From the NCBI GenBank assembly GCA_039908535.1, contig JAMOAW010000004.1, positions 1-64,000 on the forward strand: 64,000 bases of DNA, in the 5' to 3' direction. Positions within the stretch are counted from its first letter, which is position 1. Each line of letters starts with the position of its first letter. Of this stretch, positions 14,704-23,639 are shown one piece after another. The notes under the pieces were generated by a model, which was given only the letters and a program-made list of their open reading frames with translations, did not search any database and had not been told where the DNA came from. Source of the DNA: JAMOAW01 sp039908535 (lineage in GTDB: Bacteria > Pseudomonadota > Magnetococcia > Magnetococcales > JADFZT01). The position numbers and the translations under genes were made by a program.

Positions 14704-17598
14704 CTAAACTCTTTCTCTCTTTTTTTCTTTCATGACCTGTTCGCTATATCGTTCCAACACGTTGAACAATATCTTTTTACGAATCGGTTTAGATAAATAT
14801 TCGTTAAACCCATTTTGCATATAATGTTGGGCCTCTTCGGCCATGGAATGGGCAGAGAGAGCAATGATAATCATTGGTTTTCTTTTTGTTTTGGACTCCC
14901 ACTCTCGAATCTGTGCCGTGGCTTGTTGACCATCAACGATCGGCATTTCAATATCCATAAGCACCAAATCAAACTCTCCCTCTTTTGCCAATTGAACCCC
15001 ATCTACGCCATCATTGGCCATGGTCAATTGGTGAGGGGTATCTTTTAAATAGATGTTAATCAAAAGACGATTTTCTTGCATATCTTCGACCAACAATATT
15101 TTTAAAGGATAAATCTCTTTGTTTGTCTCTTTAGATAAAGAAGGCGAAAAATTTTTTAAATCCGGCGGGGTGGTAGGATGCAGAGGTAGGATAAAAGAAA
15201 ATTTACTCCCCTGACCATAAATGCTTTCTACCCAAATTTTGCCCCCCATCATCGTCAAAAGTCGTTTGGTCAAAGAAAGACCTAGACCAGTGCCACCATA
15301 ACGCCTTGAAAGTCCAGAATCTGATTGGGTAAAATCTTGAAAAATAATCTCCAAATGCTCTGCCCGGATACCAGGACCGCTATCAGAAATCTGACACAAC
15401 ATCATGGGTGGGGTATCATCACTTTGACCTATATCCACCACGACCCATCCCAATGTGGTAAATTTTAACGCATTGCCGATAATATTAATAAGACATTGAC
15501 GCAAACGCTGAGCATCGGTAAGGATCCATTCTGGAAGGTTAGGGTCTATACGTAATTCCAAGAGTAACTCTTTTTGGCAAGCCAATACGTTAAGCAAATC
15601 CACGACCTCTTTACAGAGCTTTCCTACCTGTGTAGGCTCTGTAATGATTTCTAATTTTCCCGCTTCTATTTTGCTTAAATCAAGAATTTCATTGATCAAT
15701 TGTAGCAGATTGGCACCAGCATTTTTCAACATGGTGAGATAATATTGATGTTCTTTATTGGTGATGGCTTCAAACAAAAGGTCACTCATTCCCAGAATAA
15801 TATTCATGGGAGTTCGAATTTCATGACTCATGACCGCTAAAAAATCGCTTTTTGCCTGATTGGCCTTTTCAGCCTGCTCTTTAGCTTCTAACAAGGCGGT
15901 TTCAGCCTGTTGGCGTTTGGTGATATCGGTAAAAACCCATACCCGACCTTGGACACCTTCACTTTCTGGTAATGGCGCAGAATAACAATCAAAAACACGT
16001 CCATCATTAAAGAATAACATGTCGGAATCGGTTTTTTCGAATTGATAAAGCCTGCGCACCTTCTTGAGAAAAAGTTTTGGTTCTTTAATTTGAGAAAGAA
16101 TACATCTGAGCAGCCGACTTCTCTTTTTTTCCAGCATAACTTCAGGGGGAATTTTCCACATGGTCATCAACCGGCTATTGGCTCGCACAATCCTCCCCAT
16201 TTTATCCAAAATCAGAATACCATCCAAAGTGGCTTCAAAGGTAGCGCGTAGCAGCTCTTCTGTCTTAAGCTTTTCACGGCGATTTTCATACCCCACCATC
16301 AGTTGTGTACAGGCTGAAATCACCGGTTCGAGATAGGCCGTGATGGCAGAATCATATCCTTGCGGACGATTGGCTAACCCCAATATACCGATGATTTTCT
16401 TTCCGTGTTTGACAGGCAATCCCAAAAAGGCGTTTAATGGAGGATGACCAGGGGGCAGACCACAGCTCCGAGAATCGGTGGATGGATCGTTGGCAATCAC
16501 CGGAAACCCGGTGTGGAGAGGTTCGGCATACAAACCGCGCATTTTGCTAAAAGAAAATTCAATGCTCCTCTGTGTTCCAAAAAAGTCTTGATTGACTGAA
16601 TCCCATTCCATAGTATTGATCGCCAGGGGCTTAAAAATCCGCTGCCCTTTTTCGCCTTCTTGGATGGCGGCGATAAATCCAATATGGCTGTTGGTGAGCC
16701 TGAGAATCTCTACAAGTAAAGTTTCAAAGACCTTACCAAAATTGGAATCTTCAATGAATAGGCCTTGGATGCGGTTGATGCAACCCACTTGCAACTCCAA
16801 GCGATCCTTGGCATTGAAAAGTTCAATTTCAATACCCTTTTGTGCCGATATATCCTGAATGTGCGCAACAAAATGGAGCGCATTTCCCGCTTCGTCTCGA
16901 ACCAAAGAAACGCAGATCCGCGCCCAGATAAGATGACCTTTTTTGTGTAAATAGCGTTTTTCCATCTGATAATTTGCAAGATTCCCAGCCAACATTTGCC
17001 GCACGTAAGCGCAATCAATCTCTAAATCATCGAAATGGGAGAAAAATTTAGAATTGCTCGCCAAAAGTTCCTCTTCTTCATAACCAACAATGGTACACAA
17101 GGCTTGGTTGACCTTAAGAAATTGGCCCTGCGGAGAGACTAAAGCCATGCCAATGGCCGAAGTCTCAAAAGCACCTCGAAAGTGAGCTTCACTGACTTTA
17201 AGTTCATTCAAGGTGATTGTTTTAGCAAGGTTGGCGGCTTCGGCGTTTATTTCAGCCAAACGGCGTTGTCGCACTTCGTGTTGCAAAGAACGCAAACGAA
17301 GCAAAACGATGGTCAACAGTAAAAAAAAGAGAGTGCCGACCATGGCGGCATATTTATAAATTGTTGCACTAGGCACCACCTGAAACGGCACCTCCACCCC
17401 AACGGTTTGAGCATCGACCTTAACAAGATCAACACTAAAACCCTCCGCCTCCCTATTTTGATTGACCATGGTCAAGAGGGGATAAGCCTGTGCGCTGCCG
17501 ATATGCAATTTTTTTTTCTGCTCAAAGCTTTCCGCATGGGCAAAGATTGGCATGAATATGCACAAAAGAACCATCCACTTGTGCCATTGAAAATTCAT
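14704..17598 (-). CDS. Hybrid histidine kinase with remnant periplasmic domain, PAS-GAF-PAS, HisKA, HATPase, receiver
   Basis: This is a 964-residue membrane sensor. A signal peptide (to about residue 22, AHA-ES) is followed by a short stretch that looks like the first part of a family 3 solute-binding domain (KKLHIGSAQAYPLL, GFSVDLVK). It then jumps straight to a membrane helix at about 82-102. The cytoplasmic part has a PAS (about 140-255), a GAF (about 280-440), a second PAS (about 455-570), HisKA with MSHEIRTPMN, HATPase with NIIGNALKFT, DSGPGI and GGTGLGLS, and a receiver with LVLMDIEMP and SKPI. A full periplasmic binding domain needs some 200 residues, so most of it is absent. It lies 95 bases after the kinase-like/receiver fusion gene and is probably co-transcribed. 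The stimulus is unknown. Confidence 0.9.
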   Translation of the reverse strand: MNFQWHKWMVLLCIFMPIFAHAESFEQKKKLHIGSAQAYPLLTMVNQNREAEGFSVDLVKVDAQTVGVEVPFQVVPSATIYKYAAMVGTLFFLLLTIVLLRLRSLQHEVRQRRLAEINAEAANLAKTITLNELKVSEAHFRGAFETSAIGMALVSPQGQFLKVNQALCTIVGYEEEELLASNSKFFSHFDDLEIDCAYVRQMLAGNLANYQMEKRYLHKKGHLIWARICVSLVRDEAGNALHFVAHIQDISAQKGIEIELFNAKDRLELQVGCINRIQGLFIEDSNFGKVFETLLVEILRLTNSHIGFIAAIQEGEKGQRIFKPLAINTMEWDSVNQDFFGTQRSIEFSFSKMRGLYAEPLHTGFPVIANDPSTDSRSCGLPPGHPPLNAFLGLPVKHGKKIIGILGLANRPQGYDSAITAYLEPVISACTQLMVGYENRREKLKTEELLRATFEATLDGILILDKMGRIVRANSRLMTMWKIPPEVMLEKKRSRLLRCILSQIKEPKLFLKKVRRLYQFEKTDSDMLFFNDGRVFDCYSAPLPESEGVQGRVWVFTDITKRQQAETALLEAKEQAEKANQAKSDFLAVMSHEIRTPMNIILGMSDLLFEAITNKEHQYYLTMLKNAGANLLQLINEILDLSKIEAGKLEIITEPTQVGKLCKEVVDLLNVLACQKELLLELRIDPNLPEWILTDAQRLRQCLINIIGNALKFTTLGWVVVDIGQSDDTPPMMLCQISDSGPGIRAEHLEIIFQDFTQSDSGLSRRYGGTGLGLSLTKRLLTMMGGKIWVESIYGQGSKFSFILPLHPTTPPDLKNFSPSLSKETNKEIYPLKILLVEDMQENRLLINIYLKDTPHQLTMANDGVDGVQLAKEGEFDLVLMDIEMPIVDGQQATAQIREWESKTKRKPMIIIALSAHSMAEEAQHYMQNGFNEYLSKPIRKKILFNVLERYSEQVMKEKKRERV

Positions 17599-17693
17599 CT
17601 TGATTTACCCCTATCTAAAACAGCGGTCTAGGAGAGGATAACTTCTTCTTTCCATATCGCGAAGCTAAAATTTATTATCTCCATCAAGATTTT

Positions 17694-18875
17694 TTACTTT
17701 CTTTTCATGATTTTATATCTGGACAACGCATGTTTGATTGAACGCAACAATATTTTTTTACTCACATGACCTTTCACTAAATAGTCTTGCGCACCTTCGG
17801 CAACGGCTTGAATGGCTTGTTGATCGTCATCTCTACCGGTAAAAACAATGATAGGAATATCCAACCCTTTTTTGTTCAGCCTTACAAAGGTTTCGTCATA
17901 TCCATGACTGTCGGTTAGATTGAGATCAAGCAGAATCAAATCAAATTTGGTTTGAAGCAGAAAGTTTTCCATCTCTTTGAACGAGGTGGCATGGGTTAAT
18001 TTGAGCAATGGCGTTTTAAAAGCAGAGTCTGTTTGCTCCATAAAATTGTCCAACCACCCCTGAATGATGGAATAAAAGGCTATTTCATCTTCAACGATCA
18101 AAAAGTTCAGTTCCTCACTAAATGAGTTGAATATTGGTGTTGATTTTATGGCTTTTTCCTGTTGGATGGGTTCTATCGAAGTTTTCTTCTCTGAAGAGAG
18201 ATATCCCATTTTTTCCATAGCATAGACAATAATTTCGACGGCTTGCTGCGGATCGATTTTATCGGTGTTTAGGACGAGATCATAGTAGGTACGATTGTTG
18301 GAATATTTTTTATACAGCTCTTTGAGAAAAAGGGATCTCTCCTTTTCGACGGCAATCAATTTTTGTTTGGCTTCCGCGAGGCTAATCCCTTCGCGCTGCG
18401 CAACGCGTTGAATACAGATGTCCTGAGTACCTTCAATTTGCAACCGAAATACATTGGTCTGTTTGGCCAAAATCAAACGCGCCCCGCGACCCACAATCAC
18501 ACCACCCGTTTTTGCAATGCCAAGAATTGTTTTAATGACATTTTTATAATAACCAGCCACCGATTGATCGGGTTTGAGAAACAAAGAATAAAGAAATGTG
18601 TCTAGTGCAGCCGGAAGTTTTTCATCCATCAGTGAGACTAATTTTTTAGTGGTTTTTGTTTTTCTAGCTAAATTATCGATCATAGAGTGACCGTAACAAT
18701 TTACTTGAAGCCTTTCTGCCAACAGTTCAGCAATTTTACCACCATTTGATCCAAAATTTCTGGAGACCGTCACGACAATTGGTTGTTGATTTGCATGGGA
18801 GTGCAAAGATGTGGTGTAAACACCAGATTTAACAGCTCCAATAACTCCTGGAATAGTATCCATATCAATCTCCAA
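17694..18875 (-). CDS. Cytidylate-kinase-like domain fused to a response-regulator receiver
   Basis: This 393-residue protein is of unusual design. Residues about 30-215 match the cytidylate-kinase-like P-loop family: VVTVSRNFGSNGGKIAELLA as the phosphate-binding region, GGVIVGRGARLIL, a VFRLQIEG strand, RVAQREG and NNRTYYDLVLNTD. Residues about 260-390 form a receiver domain: FLIVEDE (acidic pocket), LILLDLNLTD with the phospho-accepting aspartate, PIIVFTGRDD and DYLVKGHVS. No DNA-binding output domain is present. It lies 95 bases upstream of a hybrid histidine kinase, which may phosphorylate it. The output may be control of nucleotide kinase activity, or the kinase-like domain may only sense a nucleotide. 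Domain calls are fairly sure; the role is inference. Confidence 0.85.
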   Translation of the reverse strand: MEIDMDTIPGVIGAVKSGVYTTSLHSHANQQPIVVTVSRNFGSNGGKIAELLAERLQVNCYGHSMIDNLARKTKTTKKLVSLMDEKLPAALDTFLYSLFLKPDQSVAGYYKNVIKTILGIAKTGGVIVGRGARLILAKQTNVFRLQIEGTQDICIQRVAQREGISLAEAKQKLIAVEKERSLFLKELYKKYSNNRTYYDLVLNTDKIDPQQAVEIIVYAMEKMGYLSSEKKTSIEPIQQEKAIKSTPIFNSFSEELNFLIVEDEIAFYSIIQGWLDNFMEQTDSAFKTPLLKLTHATSFKEMENFLLQTKFDLILLDLNLTDSHGYDETFVRLNKKGLDIPIIVFTGRDDDQQAIQAVAEGAQDYLVKGHVSKKILLRSIKHALSRYKIMKRK

Positions 18876-19017
18876 TTTAAGTTATATAAATATGCTAGAG
18901 GATGATTTGATAGATTCACTCTCAATTCAAATTATCAAATCCTTGTATTTTATATTATCAGATTATTATGCAATATTTGCAAGATTTTTTTTGCAAATAT
19001 TGTAATTTTTGCAATTT

Positions 19018-19239
19018 TTAAAATTTATTATAAAAACCAAGAAGATCCGACCAAATAGCAGCTCTCTTTGCTTGATGAGACCACCCCTCATTTTCATAAT
19101 AAAGGGGCACCCTATCGGAAAACCTTATCGGATTCGCTGCAAGCGACGTTTCTAATATTTTGGAGATTGTTTGATTTTTAATATTTTGAAAATTTTTGGC
19201 ATCAACTAGGCGAGAATCGACCTCTTTTTGAGAAGCCAT
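19018..19239 (-). CDS. Hypothetical small protein downstream of rfbB
   Basis: This is an ORF of 73 codons from the ATG at 19239 (a TTG two codons earlier is possible). It begins 26 bases after the rfbB stop. Composition is protein-like, with VPLYYENEGW and a C-terminal WSDLLGFYNKF, and no membrane helix. No good ribosome site is visible and I recognise no family. The region on its 3' side up to 18876 is AT-rich and empty. It may be a short accessory gene or a gene fragment. Confidence 0.4.
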   Translation of the reverse strand: MASQKEVDSRLVDAKNFQNIKNQTISKILETSLAANPIRFSDRVPLYYENEGWSHQAKRAAIWSDLLGFYNKF

Positions 19240-19265
19240 AGACAATAGTCGAAATTAAAATCCGA

Positions 19266-20360
19266 TTATTTTATTGAAACATAAGAATTTTTATATTGTA
19301 ATGCGATCCACTCTTGATAACTTCCATCCATAATATTTCGCCACCAAGCAGAATTTTCCAAATACCATGCGATCGTCTTTCTAATCCCTGTTTCAAAAGT
19401 TTCTTCAGGTTTAAACCCTAATTGATTTTCAATCTTAACCGCATCAATCGCATAACGAAAATCATGACCAGGTCGATCTTTCACAAACGCAATCAATCTC
19501 TCCGAATTTTTTTTTTGTACATTAAAATTCGTCTCTTGGCGTTTTTCATCCATCAATCGACATAATAATTTGACAATTTTAATGTTTTCCCATTCATTCT
19601 TCCCCCCTATATTATAAGTCTCTCCAACCATACCTTTGTCAAGAACAACTTCGATCCCTCGACAATGATCCTCTACATAGAGCCAATCCCGAATATTTTT
19701 CCCCTCACCATAAACAGGCAACGCTTTTTCATGCAATATATTTAACAATACCAAAGGAATTAATTTTTCAGGAAATTGATAAGGTCCATAATTATTGGAA
19801 CAATTGCTAATCGTTGTTGGCAACCCATAGGTATGATGATATGCCCGGACTAAATGATCCGAGGCCGCTTTACTGGCGGCATATGGGGAGTTGGGACGGT
19901 AGGGGGTGTTCTCTGTGAAAGGGGGATCCTCCGCGCCTAATGAACCATACACCTCATCCGTCGATACATGATGAAAACGGTGCCTTGCGCCGATACTCTT
20001 TTCGTCCAACCAAATTTTTTTTGCCACTTTCAACAAAACATGCGTCCCAATAACATTCGTCTCTATAAAGGCATCCGGCCCTAGGATAGAACGATCCACA
20101 TGGGATTCTGCGGCAAAATGAATTATCTTGTTAATATTTTCCGTGCGTATCAAACTCTCAACCAAGGATTGATCGCAAATATTTCCATGCACAAATCGAT
20201 ATTTTTTATTCTCTTGAACAGCACTCAAACTGGCCAGATTACCCGCATAGGTCAAGGCATCCAATACAACAACCCGATCTTGGGGACGGTTCTTTAACCA
20301 ATAACGGGTAAAATTAGAGCCGATAAAACCAGCTCCACCGGTCACTAACAGGTTATCCAT
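19266..20360 (-). CDS. rfbB: dTDP-glucose 4,6-dehydratase
   Basis: RfbB converts dTDP-glucose to dTDP-4-keto-6-deoxyglucose, the second step of dTDP-L-rhamnose synthesis. The NAD-binding TGGAGFIGSNF opens the protein. HFAAESHVDRSI, STDEVYG and the YxxxK pair in YAASKAASDH are all present, as is the family block NIRDWLYVEDH. Length is 364 residues from the ATG at 20360; a TTG five codons earlier is less likely. The start overlaps the end of rfbD by 8 bases. It is the last rfb gene in the operon. Confidence 0.96.
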   Translation of the reverse strand: MDNLLVTGGAGFIGSNFTRYWLKNRPQDRVVVLDALTYAGNLASLSAVQENKKYRFVHGNICDQSLVESLIRTENINKIIHFAAESHVDRSILGPDAFIETNVIGTHVLLKVAKKIWLDEKSIGARHRFHHVSTDEVYGSLGAEDPPFTENTPYRPNSPYAASKAASDHLVRAYHHTYGLPTTISNCSNNYGPYQFPEKLIPLVLLNILHEKALPVYGEGKNIRDWLYVEDHCRGIEVVLDKGMVGETYNIGGKNEWENIKIVKLLCRLMDEKRQETNFNVQKKNSERLIAFVKDRPGHDFRYAIDAVKIENQLGFKPEETFETGIRKTIAWYLENSAWWRNIMDGSYQEWIALQYKNSYVSIK

Positions 20361-21231
20361 GTTGGTTTTTCTCAACTCTCATAAGCATTTGACGTAAAGC
20401 CGCACGCCAATGGGAGGCACGACAATCTAAATGTCTCCAGGTCTCCGATTTATCCAAAACGCTATAATGCGGTCGACGCGCCGGTAGAGGATATTCCACA
20501 CTTTTTATGGCCTTAATCGGTTTTGGTTCCGAAAGAAGCCCCAAAAGCAAAGCCTCCTCCTGGATAGCTACCGCAAAATCATACCAACTCGCCACCCCCT
20601 CATCCGACCAATGCAAAATAGAGGGGAGCGCATCCTTCCCGGTAATTCGCCAAATCCCGCGCGCCAAACCGGCCGCCCAAGTGGGTGAACCAATTTGATC
20701 AATGACAATACCCAACTGATCCCGCTGCTGAAGCAGGCGCAAAATCGTCTTGACAAAATTTTGCCCATATTCTGAATACACCCAAGAGGTGCGCACAATC
20801 ACATAAGATAATTTTTCGGTCGCGGCAATCCGTTGCTCGCCTTGCCATTTACTGGCCCCATACACATTCAGCGGATGAGCTACGGCCTCTGTCTCGTAAG
20901 GTTGTGAATTGTAACCATCAAAAATAAAATCGGTAGAAATATGAATCAAACGAATATTCCGTGTTGCAGCAACAGAAGCCAAATATCCAGCCCCTTGCGC
21001 ATTCACCGCAAAGGCCCTCTCGACTTGAGATTCTGCTTGGTCCACCGCCGTATAAGCTGCAGCATTGATCAAAACATCAGGGGCCACCTGACCCACAACC
21101 GTGCCCACCCTCTCTAGATCGGTGATATCCAATTCATCCCTGGATAATCCAGTGACCTGATACCCCTCTGGAACAGCGTGTAAAAGCTCGCACCCCAATT
21201 GCCCAGAAGCTCCAACGACAAGAACTTTCAT
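20353..21231 (-). CDS. rfbD: dTDP-4-dehydrorhamnose reductase
   Basis: RfbD makes dTDP-L-rhamnose, the last step of the pathway. This short-chain dehydrogenase of 292 residues starts with VLVVGASGQLGCELL (NADPH site). It has ISTDFIFDG and the catalytic YGASK block. INAAAYTAVDQAE is a family hallmark. It overlaps rfbC by 4 bases upstream and rfbB downstream, showing tight translational coupling in the rfbACDB operon. Confidence 0.96.
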   Translation of the reverse strand: MKVLVVGASGQLGCELLHAVPEGYQVTGLSRDELDITDLERVGTVVGQVAPDVLINAAAYTAVDQAESQVERAFAVNAQGAGYLASVAATRNIRLIHISTDFIFDGYNSQPYETEAVAHPLNVYGASKWQGEQRIAATEKLSYVIVRTSWVYSEYGQNFVKTILRLLQQRDQLGIVIDQIGSPTWAAGLARGIWRITGKDALPSILHWSDEGVASWYDFAVAIQEEALLLGLLSEPKPIKAIKSVEYPLPARRPHYSVLDKSETWRHLDCRASHWRAALRQMLMRVEKNQHG

Positions 21232-21782
21232 GGGTAAAAGTCAGCCCTTTGCAAAAATTGACCCTCACGATCCTTTTGACTCAATATCGGCCCGCTTCCA
21301 GATACTAAGGGCCAAGATATCCCTAAATCAGGATCATTCCAAACAATACAACGTTCCAACTGAGGCGCATAAAATTCGGTACAACTATACAATATCTCGG
21401 CAACCGGCGAAACAACATAAAAACCATGGGCAAAGCCGGGAGGAACCCAAAATATTTTTTTGTTTTCAGCAGACAAATATGCCCCGACCCAACGACCAAA
21501 GGTACCAGATCCTCGGCGCAAATCCACCGCCACATCAAAAATTTCTCCTACAATCACTCGTAACAGCTTCCCCTGCGGCTTTTCAACTTGATAATGCAAA
21601 CCACGCAAAACACCTTGCTTGGAGGAACTATGATTTTCTTGAACAAAATCAGCAGTTATCCCTCCTTGCAAAAAATCACGCTGGCTCCAAGTCTCCATAA
21701 AAAAACCCCTGGAGTCCCCAAAAATTTGCGGCTCAATCAACACCACCTCGGGAATCACCATTGGATTAAATTTAAAAGGCAT
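21228..21782 (-). CDS. rfbC: dTDP-4-dehydrorhamnose 3,5-epimerase
   Basis: RfbC epimerises C3 and C5 of the dTDP-4-keto sugar. At 184 residues it has the normal length for this cupin enzyme. GDSRGFFMETW, VLRGLHYQ (with the catalytic histidine) and FWVPPGFAHGF are the typical blocks. It starts 2 bases after the rfbA stop and overlaps rfbD by 4 bases. Confidence 0.96.
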   Translation of the reverse strand: MPFKFNPMVIPEVVLIEPQIFGDSRGFFMETWSQRDFLQGGITADFVQENHSSSKQGVLRGLHYQVEKPQGKLLRVIVGEIFDVAVDLRRGSGTFGRWVGAYLSAENKKIFWVPPGFAHGFYVVSPVAEILYSCTEFYAPQLERCIVWNDPDLGISWPLVSGSGPILSQKDREGQFLQRADFYP

Positions 21783-21784
21783 CG

Positions 21785-22660
21785 TTATCCTTCCCTGATA
21801 ATTCGCATGAGATATTCCCCATATCCACTCTTTAATAACGGAGCCGCTAGCCTCGCCATTTGATCGGCATCAATATACCCCATTCGATAAGCCACCTCTT
21901 CAGGGCAAGAGATCTTGAGACTCTGACGCTCTTCTATCGCCTTGATGAAACTCGACGCATCCGCTAAAGAGGCATAGGTACCGGTATCTAACCAAGCCGC
22001 GCCACGACCCAAACGTTCAACACGCAGATCACCCCTCTTTAAATAAACCTTATTCACATCGGTAATCTCCAACTCACCACGAGCAGATGGTTGAATACCT
22101 TCGGCAATAGAGACCACTTCGTTATCGTAAAAATACAACCCTGTCACCGCATAATTCGATTTCGGCTTGACTGGCTTTTCCTCAATATCCAATACTTTTC
22201 CAGATTTATCAAAAGAGACAACGCCATAACGTTCTGGATCACGCACATAATAACCAAAAACTGTCGCCCCTTGCGTCTGTTGTGCAGCCTGTTTTAAAAT
22301 ACCAACCAAACCTTTACCGTAAAATATATTATCCCCCAAAATCAAACAAACTGGGCTCTTCCCAATAAAATTTTTATCCAATAAAAAGGCTTGGGCCAAA
22401 CCCGCAGGGCGTTCTTGAATCACATAACGAAATTCCAAACCCCATTGCGATCCGTCTCCCAAAAGTTCCTTAAAAGCAGTCTGATCTTTAGGGGTCGTTA
22501 CAATCAATATCTCCCGGATGCCCGACAGCATCAAAATGGACAACGGATAATACACCATCGGCTTATCATAAACCGGCAATAGCTGCTTACTGACAGCTAT
22601 TGTTAATGGGTAAAGCCGAGTTCCTGAACCTCCCGCTAAAATAATTCCTTTATAATTCAT
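21785..22660 (-). CDS. rfbA: Glucose-1-phosphate thymidylyltransferase
   Basis: RfbA makes dTDP-glucose from glucose-1-phosphate and dTTP and is the first, usually feedback-inhibited, enzyme for rhamnose. The 291-residue protein starts with GIILAGGSGTRLYPLT, the nucleotide-binding signature. It continues with SKQLLPVYDKPMVYYPLS, LGDNIFYG and AWLDTGT. It is the first gene of rfbACDB, followed upstream by about 150 bases of AT-rich spacer that probably holds the promoter. Rhamnose made here would go to O-antigen or another surface glycan. Confidence 0.97.
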   Translation of the reverse strand: MNYKGIILAGGSGTRLYPLTIAVSKQLLPVYDKPMVYYPLSILMLSGIREILIVTTPKDQTAFKELLGDGSQWGLEFRYVIQERPAGLAQAFLLDKNFIGKSPVCLILGDNIFYGKGLVGILKQAAQQTQGATVFGYYVRDPERYGVVSFDKSGKVLDIEEKPVKPKSNYAVTGLYFYDNEVVSIAEGIQPSARGELEITDVNKVYLKRGDLRVERLGRGAAWLDTGTYASLADASSFIKAIEERQSLKISCPEEVAYRMGYIDADQMARLAAPLLKSGYGEYLMRIIREG

Positions 22661-22813
22661 ATAAAAAACCCATTCTTAACCAAATTTAATCCATCAAATT
22701 TATAACGCTTCACAAAATAAACAGCACAAAAATAACCTGTCAACAAAAAGGTCCATCGGAATTAAAATTTTATAAGAGGAGTATAGCAGAAAGGATAGAA
22801 TAAACAAAAAGAA

Positions 22814-23083
22814 TCATTCAAACTGAAAACCAAGACCATCGGCATCGACCCGAACAATTTGACAGCGAATATCAATACTCCGATCCCGTGTGTTCACCTG
22901 CACCCGACCAAAAGTGTGAAATAAATGCTCATGAATATATTTTTTCTCTATCTCCATAAAGAAACCCGACACGCTAAAATTGATCACATGTCCAGGAATC
23001 TTCTCCCCTGCGTCAGAAAAGAAAGTCGCGTTTCCTACATAATCCAATCGTACCGCCCGATGCTTCATTGTTTCACCAGACAT
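22814..23083 (-). CDS. PilZ-domain protein
   Basis: This is a single-domain protein of about 89 residues. It carries the c-di-GMP-binding PilZ motifs: an arginine pair in KHRAVRLDY and the NFSVSG box at about residues 32-37 (the D/NxSxxG motif). The ORF can be extended to a TTG at 23119, but the ATG at 23083 or the one five codons later (23068) places the PilZ motif at the usual position. It follows the lipoprotein and FlbD-like genes in the same direction, so it probably links c-di-GMP to motility or surface structures. That role is inference. Confidence 0.75.
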   Translation of the reverse strand: MSGETMKHRAVRLDYVGNATFFSDAGEKIPGHVINFSVSGFFMEIEKKYIHEHLFHTFGRVQVNTRDRSIDIRCQIVRVDADGLGFQFE

Positions 23084-23159
23084 TTTTTTACAGCAGAAGC
23101 CACTTAAAATCTCCCACAATGGTCTATAGACTCAAACAAATGCCCTGCCAAAACACCCC

Positions 23160-23639
23160 TCAACCCCGTGCATCTGCCAATGCAATTTCAGACTGTTCCA
23201 ATAAATGCAGCATCAGACCTAACCGCCTATGGTGCTGCCGACTTTGAGAACGCAGTTGATCCATCCGCTCTCGGTAGCTCAAAATCACCTGCTTACGGAT
23301 TTGTTGTAAATCACCCCCGCTCTTGGAGTTATTCACCGCCGCTAAAACCTGATCTCGTCGCTCACGTAACAAGGCTTGATAGGCCTCATTGCGTTCATCA
23401 AAGGCCACACGCTCTTTCTCAACCAATTCTCTGTAATAGACCACTTTCTTTTGCCAATAGATCGTCGGAGTCACATAACGTTGCAATGTCTCAATTAAAC
23501 TATCACCCTGATAAATTTCAGGTTCAATTTGGATAGAACTCTCAAAACATCCAAACAGCACCAATAACACAGGAAATAAGAAAAACAGCTTTCGATAACC
23601 AGAAAGAGAACACCTCACGCATTGATCACCGCGTGGCAT
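23160..23639 (-). CDS. Coiled-coil lipoprotein, function unknown
   Basis: This is a protein of about 159 residues. A hydrophobic signal segment ends in LVLFGC, a lipobox, so it is probably attached to the envelope. The rest (about residues 60-155) is charged and predicted helical, rich in Arg, Glu and Gln, in the style of a coiled coil. The ATG at 23639 overlaps the stop of the FlbD-like gene by 14 bases, and a GTG seven codons later is an alternative start. I recognise no family. The position between PilZ and FlbD genes suggests a motility link. Confidence 0.65.
   Translation of the reverse strand: MPRGDQCVRCSLSGYRKLFFLFPVLLVLFGCFESSIQIEPEIYQGDSLIETLQRYVTPTIYWQKKVVYYRELVEKERVAFDERNEAYQALLRERRDQVLAAVNNSKSGGDLQQIRKQVILSYRERMDQLRSQSRQHHRRLGLMLHLLEQSEIALADARG

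Noticed and set aside
17694..18875. Standard cytidylate kinase (cmk)
   Set aside because: The receiver domain and the SRNFGSNGG-type site place it in the kinase-like family rather than true Cmk.
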